The notes under the pieces were generated by a model. The model ran no database searches. It saw only the letters and a program-made list of their open reading frames with translations, and was not told the DNA's origin. A stretch of 64,000 nucleotides of DNA from Verrucomicrobium sp. BvORR034 (lineage in GTDB: Bacteria; Verrucomicrobiota; Verrucomicrobiia; Verrucomicrobiales; Verrucomicrobiaceae): NCBI RefSeq assembly GCF_000739635.1, contig NZ_BATQ01000125.1:1-64000 (forward strand). Reading direction: 5' to 3'. Below are positions 26,379 through 34,225 of this stretch, in pieces; the stretch's first letter is position 1, and each line of letters starts with the position of its first letter. Position numbers and translations under genes: made by a program.

Positions 26379-28562
26379 TCATCGAACTGCGCTCGCCTTG
26401 GCCACTCGGGCCTGCCCCGCCTCCACCCCACCCGCGGACGATTCCACTCCATCGATTCGGTAACGCCTGTTCATGTAGAGATCATCGGCCACCTGAAACA
26501 ACGCCGTGGCGTCATCGACTATCGGGGCGCTGCGGGGGTCCACGCCGGGCAGTGGCGCCATCTTCCCACTTTTGGGATTCCCTCCAAAGAACTCCATGCT
26601 CTGGTTCAACCCAAACACGACCATCCGTTCATCCCGATAGGACGCGACTTCCCGATTGTGGTGCATCAGCACCTTGGCAAAGGGAGTCTCAGGGGTGTGC
26701 AGAAGATCCCTGCCGAAGAAGAGAGATTCGTAGGGCTGCCCGGTGAGTCCCAAAATGGTCGGCGCCACGTCCAACTGGCAGGCCAGCATGGACTGACGTT
26801 GCGGCTGCTTCACTACAGCGGGGCCAAGTACGAGCATGGGGATCTCATAGCTCTTGATCGGGACCGCCTGGCTTCCGTAGACCCGCGCCCCATGGTCTGC
26901 CACCACGACAAACAGCGTGTCCTGCCAGAAGGGTTCCTTCTTCACCTCCTGGAAGAAGCGTCCCAGACACCAGTCCACATAGCGCACAGCGAATTCTCTC
27001 CGATGCTCATCTGGGCTCTGCGAAATCCGCCCTTGAGGATAGTCTGGCGCCACTTTCCCATCTTCGGGATGCAGCGCATCCAAAGGCGACGGCCCACTTG
27101 CGGGATAGGTAAAAGGCACGTGGTTTGAGACAGACAGCATCGTCAGGAGGAATGGTTTCCCCGTCTCATGCATTGACCTCATTTCCAGGATGGCCCGGGC
27201 ATAGAGGTCCTCATTGCTGACGCCCCAAGCATTCGTGAAGACAGGCTTTTCGAAGTTCCCCTGATGCAGAAAGCGCTTCCACCCATTTTTGATCGCAAAG
27301 GGACCCATGCCGTCGAACAGGCTGCGTCCGGCATACATGAAGAGTGTCTCATACCCCTGACGGGTCATCACCCGGCCCAAGGTCTCGACGTTCTCCGTCC
27401 GGTCGCGCGCGACAATACTGTCACCTGGGAGCGGCGGAAAGCTTGCCAGAATACCCTCGAACCCGCGAATGGTCCGGTTGCCGTCGGCCCAAAGGTTGTC
27501 AAACAGCCAGCCTTCCTCGTTTGCCAGCCGGTCCAGGTGCGGAGTGAGGGTATGAGGAGTGCCGTCTTTCTTGGTGCGGCCCAGACTCCCCCAGAACTCG
27601 CTGCCCAGACTCTCTTCCATGAGCAGACACACGTTGAGAGGCCGGGAGCCCGGCCGTCCATGAATCTGACGGCGGAGATTGTAGACATCGTGCGGGTCCA
27701 CGTAGGTCGAGTCCGGCGTGGCCAGCAGCGCCTTCACCCGGCGGTAGGCTGCCTCACGGTCCATGTGGGGATAGAAGGCAGTGTAGTCAAGATTTCGCGT
27801 CACGGCCGCCGTCACACCAGCGACCAGCCCGTTGTTCCCCAGCTCGTTCATCACCCGGTCATGACTCTGCTGCCACGGGACCAGAGGCAGAGTCGCCGTA
27901 AGCAGGACCACGGGCAACACCCAGCTCAACGCAGATCCAGCGCGCCGCGGTGAAGAGGCGGAAGAACTCCGGGCCGTCTGACGGGCCGGGCCTGCCAGCT
28001 TCAGCAGCAGCCAGGTGATCACTGAGCCCCCTGCCATCACGCCTCCTAGGATCCAGCCCAGCGGAAACGACTGGTACATGTTGGCAAACACCTCATGCGG
28101 ATAGATCAAGTAGTCGATTGCCACCGTGTTGAACCGAGAATTGAACTCGGCAAAGAAATTGAACTCCGCCACCAGCAGGAACACCTGGAGCAGCCAGGAA
28201 AACGCCAAGAAAACGGGGAGTAGCGCACGGGACCATCTCCCGGGAGTCTTTGGTCCGCGGCTCGACGTCATGGCACACCACAACCCAAGCGGTGTACTCA
28301 GCAGCAGAGACACCACCAGATCCCGGTGCAAGCCCACCAAAAAAAGGCGCGCGTAGGAGCCCAGAGGCTGCGGCTCCACTGGGTGGAATCTCGCTACGAG
28401 CAACACCCGCACCAGCTGAAATCCTACGAAGAGGAACAGCGCATTCCACAAAGGCAGCCGGAACCGGCTCACTACCTCCATCAGACGGACGCGGGCCGAC
28501 CGCGGAGGAGCGGAAGGCGTAGAACTAGAGGAAGAAGGAGCAACATCAGAAGGGCGCGACAT
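26379..28562 (-). CDS. LtaS-like phosphoglycerol transferase / sulfatase-family membrane protein
   Basis: 727 residues. Five membrane segments occupy about 36-230, then an extracytoplasmic alkaline-phosphatase-fold domain: VCLLMEESLGSEFW with metal ligand E317, GNRTIRGFEG with nucleophile T364, VVVADHGARVYG and the C-terminal LDVAPTILGL. LtaS, MdoB and EptA relatives transfer phosphoglycerol or phosphoethanolamine to glycans or lipids. In a diderm the likely acceptors are periplasmic glucans or LPS. It is a single minus-strand gene; a weak TTACAG-N17-TAGATC promoter-like pair lies about 40-60 bases upstream. Confidence 0.9.
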   Translation of the reverse strand: MSRPSDVAPSSSSSTPSAPPRSARVRLMEVVSRFRLPLWNALFLFVGFQLVRVLLVARFHPVEPQPLGSYARLFLVGLHRDLVVSLLLSTPLGLWCAMTSSRGPKTPGRWSRALLPVFLAFSWLLQVFLLVAEFNFFAEFNSRFNTVAIDYLIYPHEVFANMYQSFPLGWILGGVMAGGSVITWLLLKLAGPARQTARSSSASSPRRAGSALSWVLPVVLLTATLPLVPWQQSHDRVMNELGNNGLVAGVTAAVTRNLDYTAFYPHMDREAAYRRVKALLATPDSTYVDPHDVYNLRRQIHGRPGSRPLNVCLLMEESLGSEFWGSLGRTKKDGTPHTLTPHLDRLANEEGWLFDNLWADGNRTIRGFEGILASFPPLPGDSIVARDRTENVETLGRVMTRQGYETLFMYAGRSLFDGMGPFAIKNGWKRFLHQGNFEKPVFTNAWGVSNEDLYARAILEMRSMHETGKPFLLTMLSVSNHVPFTYPASGPSPLDALHPEDGKVAPDYPQGRISQSPDEHRREFAVRYVDWCLGRFFQEVKKEPFWQDTLFVVVADHGARVYGSQAVPIKSYEIPMLVLGPAVVKQPQRQSMLACQLDVAPTILGLTGQPYESLFFGRDLLHTPETPFAKVLMHHNREVASYRDERMVVFGLNQSMEFFGGNPKSGKMAPLPGVDPRSAPIVDDATALFQVADDLYMNRRYRIDGVESSAGGVEAGQARVAKASAVR

Positions 28563-28686
28563 GAGGATTCTGTCACGCTATCGGCCCGATCTAACGGTGC
28601 GGTGACAATCCTGTAACATTTGAGTTAGACTCTCGGAAAGATCCGCATTGGCAATGCCTGAGTCGCTCGCGCGAACTCCCCCAAAC

Positions 28687-28715
28687 AAAAAAGCGGGACC
28701 CCTCGGGCCCCGCTT
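28687..28715 (-). terminator. intrinsic terminator of the HTTM-type gene pair
   Basis: Ten base pairs with one mismatch (aagcggg-a-ccc / ggg-c-cccgctt, loop ctc), followed on the minus strand by T residues, 23 bases after the stop at 28739. Confidence 0.75.
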
Positions 28716-28738
28716 CAAACTTGTCTGGAAATGGACCC

Positions 28739-29686
28739 CTACAGCGTCAGCCGGTCAGGCTTGCCGACGAAAGTCCTCTTCAAGCCTGGCAGATTCACGA
28801 GGAAGACCAGAGCAGCCCCCATGTGATACCAGAAGTCGAGCTGCATCAGACGGCTCACACTCAGGTGGAACAGGATGATGATCACCCCGTAGAAGAAGGC
28901 CCAGCGCCGCCCCATCAATGCCAGGAAGGCAAAGAGCTCGATCAGCAGGCCGCTGCCGAACAACACCCGGGCAAAGTTGGGATGCTCGTTCATCATCGTC
29001 ACCACCGACTGCAGGGAGTCTGGCACCGGAGTGAGAGTGTCGTAATACTCGCTCCAGTTGCTCTTTTGGAGCTCAACCGAAAGATTGGGGACATTTTGAA
29101 TCCACTTCCAGTCCGAGTTGTCCAGCTTCACCCAGCCGCAGACCACGTAGCTGGCGGCAAAGATCACCATCGAGACATAGATCACCTTCTGGTGCACGGC
29201 CAGATCGGGGAACGCCCAAGTGGACGGCGGACCGCCCAGTTCCTGCCTCCGGGGCCAGATGTAGGCGATGAACTGCCCCAGCACGATCATGGAAATCAGC
29301 TGCGTGCTGTGGTTCGCAGCCCCCTGAGAGTTGGCCAGAGTGCCAATCCCGATGCTGAAGAACAAGGCCGGGAACAACGCCAAAGCCGGGGCAACGCCCG
29401 CCACATAGGACAAGAGGCCCAAGATGGTGACGGTCTGCCAGAGCCAGATGGGGCTGAGGGAACGCAGCCAGTCCAGATTGACCAGATGAGTCAGGCCAGT
29501 GAGCTTTTTGGGATCGGCAGCGCCCAGGCTGGACACCTCCCACTTGATGGCAAAAAACACGAGGAGCGCGAAGCCAAGGCGCATGAGAAGGAGTTCCACG
29601 GAGCCAAGGTGGAAATCGCCCGCGTCGAACCGCGAGCGGCGATGGGAAGCTGCTGACATTGCGTTGGAGGCAGAAAGATATTTCAT
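28739..29686 (-). CDS. multi-pass membrane protein, HTTM-like
   Basis: 315 residues with about seven hydrophobic segments beginning at LLLMRLGFALLVFFAIKW. The pattern (LGLLSYVAGVAPALALFPAL, YVVCGWVKL followed by a DW, later LFHLSVSRLMQLDFWYHM) resembles HTTM/vitamin-K-dependent-carboxylase-like membrane proteins of bacteria. Catalysis in the bacterial members is mostly unproven. Its start overlaps the stop of the 159-residue gene upstream (ATGA), a pairing often seen for HTTM proteins. Confidence 0.72.
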   Translation of the reverse strand: MKYLSASNAMSAASHRRSRFDAGDFHLGSVELLLMRLGFALLVFFAIKWEVSSLGAADPKKLTGLTHLVNLDWLRSLSPIWLWQTVTILGLLSYVAGVAPALALFPALFFSIGIGTLANSQGAANHSTQLISMIVLGQFIAYIWPRRQELGGPPSTWAFPDLAVHQKVIYVSMVIFAASYVVCGWVKLDNSDWKWIQNVPNLSVELQKSNWSEYYDTLTPVPDSLQSVVTMMNEHPNFARVLFGSGLLIELFAFLALMGRRWAFFYGVIIILFHLSVSRLMQLDFWYHMGAALVFLVNLPGLKRTFVGKPDRLTL

Positions 29687-30162
29687 AGGGCTTTTTCAGC
29701 CACGAGTTGAGGGGCTCCGGTGGCGATTGTCCCCGATTCCACAGTGAAGACCTTGTAGTAGAGGCGCAGGCCCTTCACTTCCCCGCCCACCTGGGCCAGG
29801 TTGTGGGGCTTCAGCTTGGGAAAAAGCTTTTCTCCCAGCTTGGCACCTGCCGCACTACGCTCTTCCGGCAGGGCATCCCGGGTATCCCGGCCCTTCGGAT
29901 TGCAGATCTCCTTCAGTTCTGTGATGAAAACCTTCTTCTGGGTACTGGAGCTGGTTCCGAAGAGCTTTTCCATGGGCAGCACCCGATCCGTCTGGTCGGT
30001 CACATAGAGAACATCCGCCTCCTTATCGAGGTGCGAATACATCGGAAAATTCGAAAACGGATACTGTTCCCCGACGACCGCAAGAAAGACGGTCGCCGCC
30101 AGGACGTGTCGAAATGGAACTTTGCGCCACAGTCGCTGCAGCATTCGGACAAATTCAGGCAT
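29683..30162 (-). CDS. membrane-anchored partner of the HTTM-like protein
   Basis: 159 residues. A hydrophobic segment (HVLAATVFLAVVGEQYPFS) near residues 19-37 ends in YPFSNFPMYSHL, a phrase I know from short proteins adjacent to HTTM genes. The rest is a soluble, charged domain. It overlaps the HTTM-like start by four bases, so both are made together and probably form a complex. Function is unknown. Confidence 0.7.
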   Translation of the reverse strand: MPEFVRMLQRLWRKVPFRHVLAATVFLAVVGEQYPFSNFPMYSHLDKEADVLYVTDQTDRVLPMEKLFGTSSSTQKKVFITELKEICNPKGRDTRDALPEERSAAGAKLGEKLFPKLKPHNLAQVGGEVKGLRLYYKVFTVESGTIATGAPQLVAEKAL

Positions 30163-30248
30163 GCGGCATGAAACCGAGATTGCGGGTGGAGGCTAGCAGG
30201 ATTTTGGCAATTCCCTCAGAGATTTTGATCATCAATAAAAGAAACTGG

Positions 30249-30276
30249 GTGACAAAACGGAAAAGCTTCCTATACA
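30249..30276 (+). promoter_or_regulatory. promoter of the tRNA-Thr gene
   Basis: GTGACA (30249-30254) and TATACA (30271-30276) separated by 16 bases, ending 15 bases before the mature tRNA 5' end. The spacing and position fit a sigma70-type tRNA promoter. Confidence 0.6.
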
Positions 30277-30291
30277 TTGCCAGCCCGGAAC

Positions 30292-30366
30292 GCCGAAGTA
30301 GCTCAGAGGTAGAGCAGCGCATTCGTAATGCGCGGGTCGCGGGTTCAATTCCCGCCTTCGGCTCCA
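30292..30366 (+). tRNA. tRNA-Thr (anticodon CGT)
   Basis: 75 bases including an encoded CCA end. The acceptor stem GCCGAAG (30292-30298) pairs with CTTCGGC (30356-30362). The D arm contains GTAGCTCAG...AGAGC; the anticodon stem GCGCA/TGCGC encloses TTCGTAA, giving anticodon CGT for ACG codons; the T arm has GGGTTCAATTCCC. All arms are intact. It stands alone, divergent from the HTTM pair. Confidence 0.97.
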
Positions 30367-30839
30367 TCTTTTCGTTGAAAATCAACGTGCTGCAAAAGGG
30401 GTTCCAAAAACTTCCGACTCATGGTTGCCTCACCGAGTGCCCCCTCAACCAGGGAAGTAAATCTGAAAGGGAAGTCCGCTACGACTCTCCACCCCTTCCC
30501 GCCTCTGCCATGCGGCGGAAAGCGCCGGATGAAGTGACCGACGGACAGGAGCCTCCAGATCTACGGCAGAGAGCCTTCGGGCTCTTTCCTCACTCACACA
30601 CACTCTCCCGTTTGATCTAGATCATTACAGAGACTTTTTTCTTACGAGCCTTTCTCATTGGAGGACTTTCTCCTTAATATTGCGGGGGCACTTGAGGCAG
30701 ACTTGAGGATTCATCTGTCGGTGATTTGCCGGTGGTATGCGGGTAGGTTGAGAGTCTCTTGCCTGTAGCTTGACGCTCCCTTGCGGGCGACTTGGGGCTG
30801 CTTTCTAGAAAGTATTGGAAATGGGCACTCGGAATGCCG
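30367..30839. other. intergenic region with no gene found
   Basis: 473 bases between tRNA-Thr and the end of the response-regulator gene. Open frames through it are artefacts of the tRNA or have no credible start. The right half (about 30690-30800) is G/T-rich with loosely repeated tg-rich words. No terminator with a T tract and no recognised RNA was found. Confidence 0.5.
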
Positions 30840-31241
30840 TCAGTTCCTGAAAATCGTTCCGTGGGCCAGCGCGTTCCTTACCACCTTGTCCAACTGGCCG
30901 ATGGCGAAGGGCTTGGCCATGTATTCGATATAGCCGGCGGCGGCGGCCATCGTCACATCCTGTTTGGTGGCACCCGCGCTCATCGCGACGGCGTAAATCG
31001 AGCCCTGACGCAAGTCAGTCTCCTTTAACAACGTCCACCCATCTCCATCGGGGAGGTGTTTGTCACAGAGCAGGAGGTCGTGTTCGCTTTCCTGAAGCTG
31101 CTTGCGGGCGCTGCCCATGTCGCTCGCCTCAGTGACGAAGTGACCATGCAACCTGAGATACCGGGAGAGAGCCTTGAGCGTATCGGCATGATCCTCCACC
31201 ACCAGGATTCGGAGCTGCCTTTGGGATGGAATGTCTGCCAT
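30840..31241 (-). CDS. single-domain response regulator (CheY-like receiver)
   Basis: 133 residues from the ATG at 31241; a frame to 31277 adds 12 residues. A lone receiver domain: acidic pair in LVVEDH (E16, D17), phosphoacceptor D60 in LLLCDKHLPDGDG, T/S switch in AMSAGA, and lysine in YMAKPF. There is no output domain, so it acts by protein contact. The next histidine kinase lies 0.8 kb away on the same strand (32049-33242) and may be its partner, but the gene at 31567 lies between them on the opposite strand. Confidence 0.93.
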   Translation of the reverse strand: MADIPSQRQLRILVVEDHADTLKALSRYLRLHGHFVTEASDMGSARKQLQESEHDLLLCDKHLPDGDGWTLLKETDLRQGSIYAVAMSAGATKQDVTMAAAAGYIEYMAKPFAIGQLDKVVRNALAHGTIFRN

Positions 31242-31408
31242 GCGCATCAAGGCTACCGGGACGGTTGATGGACTCAACCGCCGGCTCCCCCCTCAATTGC
31301 GGGGTATACTCTCAAAGGTGATTTTTGTAGTATGAGCTCACGAAAGGTTCAAGGCCGCTAATCCGCGAAAGCGCCTTTGAGTTTTTCAAGCTGCCCCCGT
31401 AGCTAATG

Positions 31409-31441
31409 CGCCTTGGGAGAGTTGGAGTCTCTCCCAAGGCG
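31409..31441. repeat. perfect 13-bp hairpin, possibly tRNA-like fragment
   Basis: cgccttgggagag and ctctcccaaggcg (31409-31421, 31429-31441) pair perfectly around a 7-base loop, ttggagt. About 95 bases downstream a T-arm-like sequence (gcgggattcaaatccccgc, from 31529) occurs, and GTAGCTAATGC just before the stem recalls a D arm. The parts are too far apart for a normal tRNA. No T tract follows, so it is not a plain terminator. Confidence 0.45.
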
Positions 31442-31566
31442 TACTGCGTCCATCACCTCGTTACCGGCTTGGACCACCGCCTGCACCTCATCATCTTGTA
31501 AGTTGAAATCGGGACGACTCGGGTTAAGGCGGGATTCAAATCCCCGCATCCTGCCCCCTCCCGATC

Positions 31567-31992
31567 ATGCTCTACGGCCTTCTCACCGGACGAACGTCAG
31601 TTGTCGCCGCACTCTTGCTCGCTGGCGCAATCATTGGCAAAAAACTGAACTTCAAATCCATGGAGGACAGGGCGAAGCAAGATCAACTGACGCAAAAGTT
31701 TGCCCCTGCCCTGAACCAAATGTCGGCCGAGGCGCTCTCTGATTCCACCTGGCATTACGATGGCCCGCTGGGGAAGCTTGAACTGCGCTTTCTCGCTGAC
31801 GGAAAACTGGAGTGCACCAGAGGCGCCTCTACGGAGTCCGGATCCTGGCGTATCAATGACGTGATGTTGTTCGCGTCCATCCCAGGCGAGACCTCCGAGC
31901 ATGGCGGGATCTTCCGTGAATCGACCGCCAAGATTGAGGGAGCAACCCCCAAACGATGGTCAGCCGTGCGAAAGACCGCAGCCGACGAGTGA
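31567..31992 (+). CDS. membrane-anchored hypothetical protein
   Basis: 141 residues. The N terminus has one hydrophobic stretch (VVAALLLAGAIIG). The rest, after a charged helix, is beta-rich with WHYDGPLGKLELRFLADGKL and ESGSWRINDVML, resembling the strands of lipocalin-like or META-type domains in which a 'W-x-Y/F ... D-G-K ... G-x-W' pattern is common. No family is firm. It is convergent with the histidine kinase, 56 bases between stops. Confidence 0.6.
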   Translation: MLYGLLTGRTSVVAALLLAGAIIGKKLNFKSMEDRAKQDQLTQKFAPALNQMSAEALSDSTWHYDGPLGKLELRFLADGKLECTRGASTESGSWRINDVMLFASIPGETSEHGGIFRESTAKIEGATPKRWSAVRKTAADE

Positions 31993-32048
31993 GCGACCGA
32001 GAGGTTGCACCATCGAACCTGAACGAGTTACCCCGGTCCAGACGCGAG

Positions 32049-33242
32049 TCAGGCCGCCTGCCGCACGGGCATGGTGAAGGTAAAGCACATCTCACCTTCT
32101 TCTGACACCGCCTCAATTTTTCCACCGTGAGAGGCGGCAATTTCTGAGGCGATGTAAAGTCCCAATCCCAGCCCCTTCTCCTCCTTAGCACCGGGTCCGC
32201 GCATAAACGGGAGGAACAGTTTTTTCAACTCCTCCTGGGAGATCGGGTGGGTGCCGTTGCGCACTGAGAGAGTGAACTTTTCCTGATCTGCAGACGCCCG
32301 GACCGCCACGGGCACACCCGGGAGGCCGTATTTCATCGCGTTGGAGAGGAGGTTGGAGAACAACTGCCCCATCCGGTTGCGGTCATAGGAAACACGCTGG
32401 TTGATGGAAAATTCGCATTCGATCACCGGCTGCTGCTTGATGGTCTGCTCCTGCTCGACGATCTGGCGGAGCATAGGCTCCAGGGGAGCATCGGTGAGGT
32501 CCTTCAGGGAAATCCCGCCCCCCAATCGGCCGCGCGTGAGATCCATGACATCGTCCACGAGATCAGAGATCTTCGCCACGTTGCGCTCCATCATGGCGAC
32601 GGTGGCTTCCTGATCCTCGTTCAGCCCTCCCTCCTTCAACATCAGGGCTCCCATGGAGATGGCTCCCAGAGGACTGCGCAGATCATGCCCCAACACGCCA
32701 ATGAACTGCTCCCGGCGCTGGGAGACCTGACGCTCAGCATTGACCTGCTGTTCGCTATCCGCGATCCGCTCCAGCGCTCCCAGGTGGCTGGAGATAAGTT
32801 CGGCAAAGAGCCGGAACATGCCCAGGACCTCCGGCGTATTCAATCGGTGTGGCCGGGGGTCAAGGGCGCAAAGCGTCCCAAAGAACTCTCCCCCTGGGAG
32901 AAAGATGGGCATGGAAATGTAGCTCTGGAATCCATACATCTTGGGCGTGTGGTGATCCCGGTACAGGGGATCCTCGCTCACCTCATCGATCACCACCGGC
33001 AGCCTCACACACCTGACCTCATTGCAAATGGTCGTCTCCAACTTGAGCTCCCCACCCGGTTTCAGGCCAAACTCAAGGTAGTCCAACACGCTGCAAACCA
33101 TCCACCGCTCTTCCGTCACACGGGCGACGGCGGCAAATTTCATCCCAGTCGTGCGGCACACGACATCCAGGATGGTCGGTACCGCCGAGATGCTGTTGAT
33201 CGCAGCAACATCGCGTTGCAGGAGGTCTTCTGGCTCTGGCAT
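32049..33242 (-). CDS. GAF-domain sensor histidine kinase
   Basis: 397 residues, no membrane segment. A GAF domain (about 10-160) precedes a short coiled coil and HisKA with the phosphorylated histidine H186 in GVLGHDLRSPLG. HATPase boxes follow: N box QLFSNLLSNAMKYG, and G2 KGLGLGLYIASEIAASHGG. The G1 DxG position reads GTHPISQEELKKLF, somewhat degenerate. A soluble GAF kinase senses a small cytosolic ligand or light/redox cue. The 8-bp palindrome at 33281-33301 lies 39 bases upstream of the start. Confidence 0.93.
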   Translation of the reverse strand: MPEPEDLLQRDVAAINSISAVPTILDVVCRTTGMKFAAVARVTEERWMVCSVLDYLEFGLKPGGELKLETTICNEVRCVRLPVVIDEVSEDPLYRDHHTPKMYGFQSYISMPIFLPGGEFFGTLCALDPRPHRLNTPEVLGMFRLFAELISSHLGALERIADSEQQVNAERQVSQRREQFIGVLGHDLRSPLGAISMGALMLKEGGLNEDQEATVAMMERNVAKISDLVDDVMDLTRGRLGGGISLKDLTDAPLEPMLRQIVEQEQTIKQQPVIECEFSINQRVSYDRNRMGQLFSNLLSNAMKYGLPGVPVAVRASADQEKFTLSVRNGTHPISQEELKKLFLPFMRGPGAKEEKGLGLGLYIASEIAASHGGKIEAVSEEGEMCFTFTMPVRQAA

Positions 33243-33280
33243 GGGTCGGAGGTTTGGGAGAACCGCAAAATCTAACCCGC

Positions 33281-33301
33281 TTATTTCCTATTGGGAAATA
33301 A
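33281..33301. promoter_or_regulatory. palindrome upstream of the histidine kinase (possible operator)
   Basis: ttatttcc and ggaaataa around a 5-base centre (tattg), a perfect 8-base inverted repeat without a G+C stem. It sits where an operator would lie for the kinase gene. No consensus I know fits. Confidence 0.35.
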
Positions 33302-33329
33302 ATATCTAGCACTCCCGGCTCTGCGAAGA

Positions 33330-33713
33330 TCAGGGGTCCACTCTGAACTTTTGCACCTTCACCCTTGGCGACTGGTCCAGCCGCCAGGGATGCGGCCAGG
33401 GAGATTTCCCTCCAGCATCCTTGTCAGGTCGAACTGGCATTCCAGATTCTGAGGCTTCAGGCACAATGAGAGCAGCACTGATCGTTGCACGCGTCTGTTC
33501 ACTGATTTCAGGCCGGGGAAGGACAAACTCCACGAGGGGCTTTAGCTTGAGGACTCCACCGTCTTCTCCCCCTTCCATCAAAGGCCACTGCGGTACAACA
33601 GGAGCCAACAGATCAGGCATTCGGAACTCCGCAGGTGACTGCCCCAAGAGGAAGGGCACCCAGGCAAAAGTTCCCAGTAAGATGGCAAACGTGATGGACG
33701 GAGCTTTCATCAT
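33330..33713 (-). CDS. secreted hypothetical protein, proline-rich
   Basis: 127 residues from the ATG at 33713 (or 33710), which starts a signal peptide (MMKAPSITFAILLGTFAWVP then a cleavage site at LGQS). The mature part has conserved-looking proline segments (PVVPQWPLMEGGED; PLVEFVLPRPEIS) and a basic end. No domain is recognised. It is a lone small gene. Confidence 0.5.
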   Translation of the reverse strand: MMKAPSITFAILLGTFAWVPFLLGQSPAEFRMPDLLAPVVPQWPLMEGGEDGGVLKLKPLVEFVLPRPEISEQTRATISAALIVPEASESGMPVRPDKDAGGKSPWPHPWRLDQSPRVKVQKFRVDP

Positions 33714-33760
33714 GGATAGGTAGGGCCTTTGAACCTCCACAAGCCCATCGGTTCAAAAAG

Positions 33761-34174
33761 CTATTTCGCGATCTCCTTCTTCTCAGGCTCGCCGCCCTTC
33801 ACCACCACCTGATCCTTCTTGTTGTACACGATTTCCGGCTTTCCTTTGTAGATCTTGATCTTGCCCGTAACAGCAATGTCCTTGCCCCGGAGGCTTTCCA
33901 GATACTCCTTGCCGAAGATCGGCACGATGACCGCGGGCACGTAAGCCGTAAAGGTGTGGTTGGGATAGACGCCCCCCATGTTGATGAAGGCGTGACCGCG
34001 CTCGGTGATGTTCACGTCACTCACGATCCCCTCTATGGTGCCGTTCTTGCCATCGAGTTGCAGAGCCTCCTCAGGCGTAACAGCTTGAACCCTCCCCGGC
34101 AGGCCTGCAAGCCAGAGGCAGAGCACCATGGCAAAAGTACTGAAAGCAAGCGATCCACGTGAAGTCAGGCGCAT
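33761..34174 (-). CDS. secreted OB-fold-like protein
   Basis: 137 residues with a signal peptide (about 1-32, ending VQA). The mature domain, NGTIEGIVSDVNITERGHAF then LRGKDIAVTGKIKIYKGKPE and IVYNKKDQV, has the strand order of the small OB-fold found in secreted tRNA_anti-like proteins. In that fold, G-x-V-T-G-K and K-G-x-P-x-I are typical. Some family members bind nucleic acid, but that is not shown here. It follows the TPR-gene on the same strand, with 51 bases between them. Confidence 0.72.
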   Translation of the reverse strand: MRLTSRGSLAFSTFAMVLCLWLAGLPGRVQAVTPEEALQLDGKNGTIEGIVSDVNITERGHAFINMGGVYPNHTFTAYVPAVIVPIFGKEYLESLRGKDIAVTGKIKIYKGKPEIVYNKKDQVVVKGGEPEKKEIAK

Positions 34175-34225
34175 GGCGGCATTATCTCCAATCTGTGGGG
34201 TGACGTCAAGACTCGCGCTCCCCTG

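Noticed and set aside
30114-30620. Open frame spanning tRNA-Thr
   Set aside because: It encodes tRNA sequence read as protein and overlaps the 29683-30162 gene; no start signal or family.
31413-31742. Frame through the hairpin containing RDSNPR-like residues
   Set aside because: Such residues are a typical artefact of tRNA-like DNA; the gene at 31567 in another frame has a better start and a signal-like N terminus.
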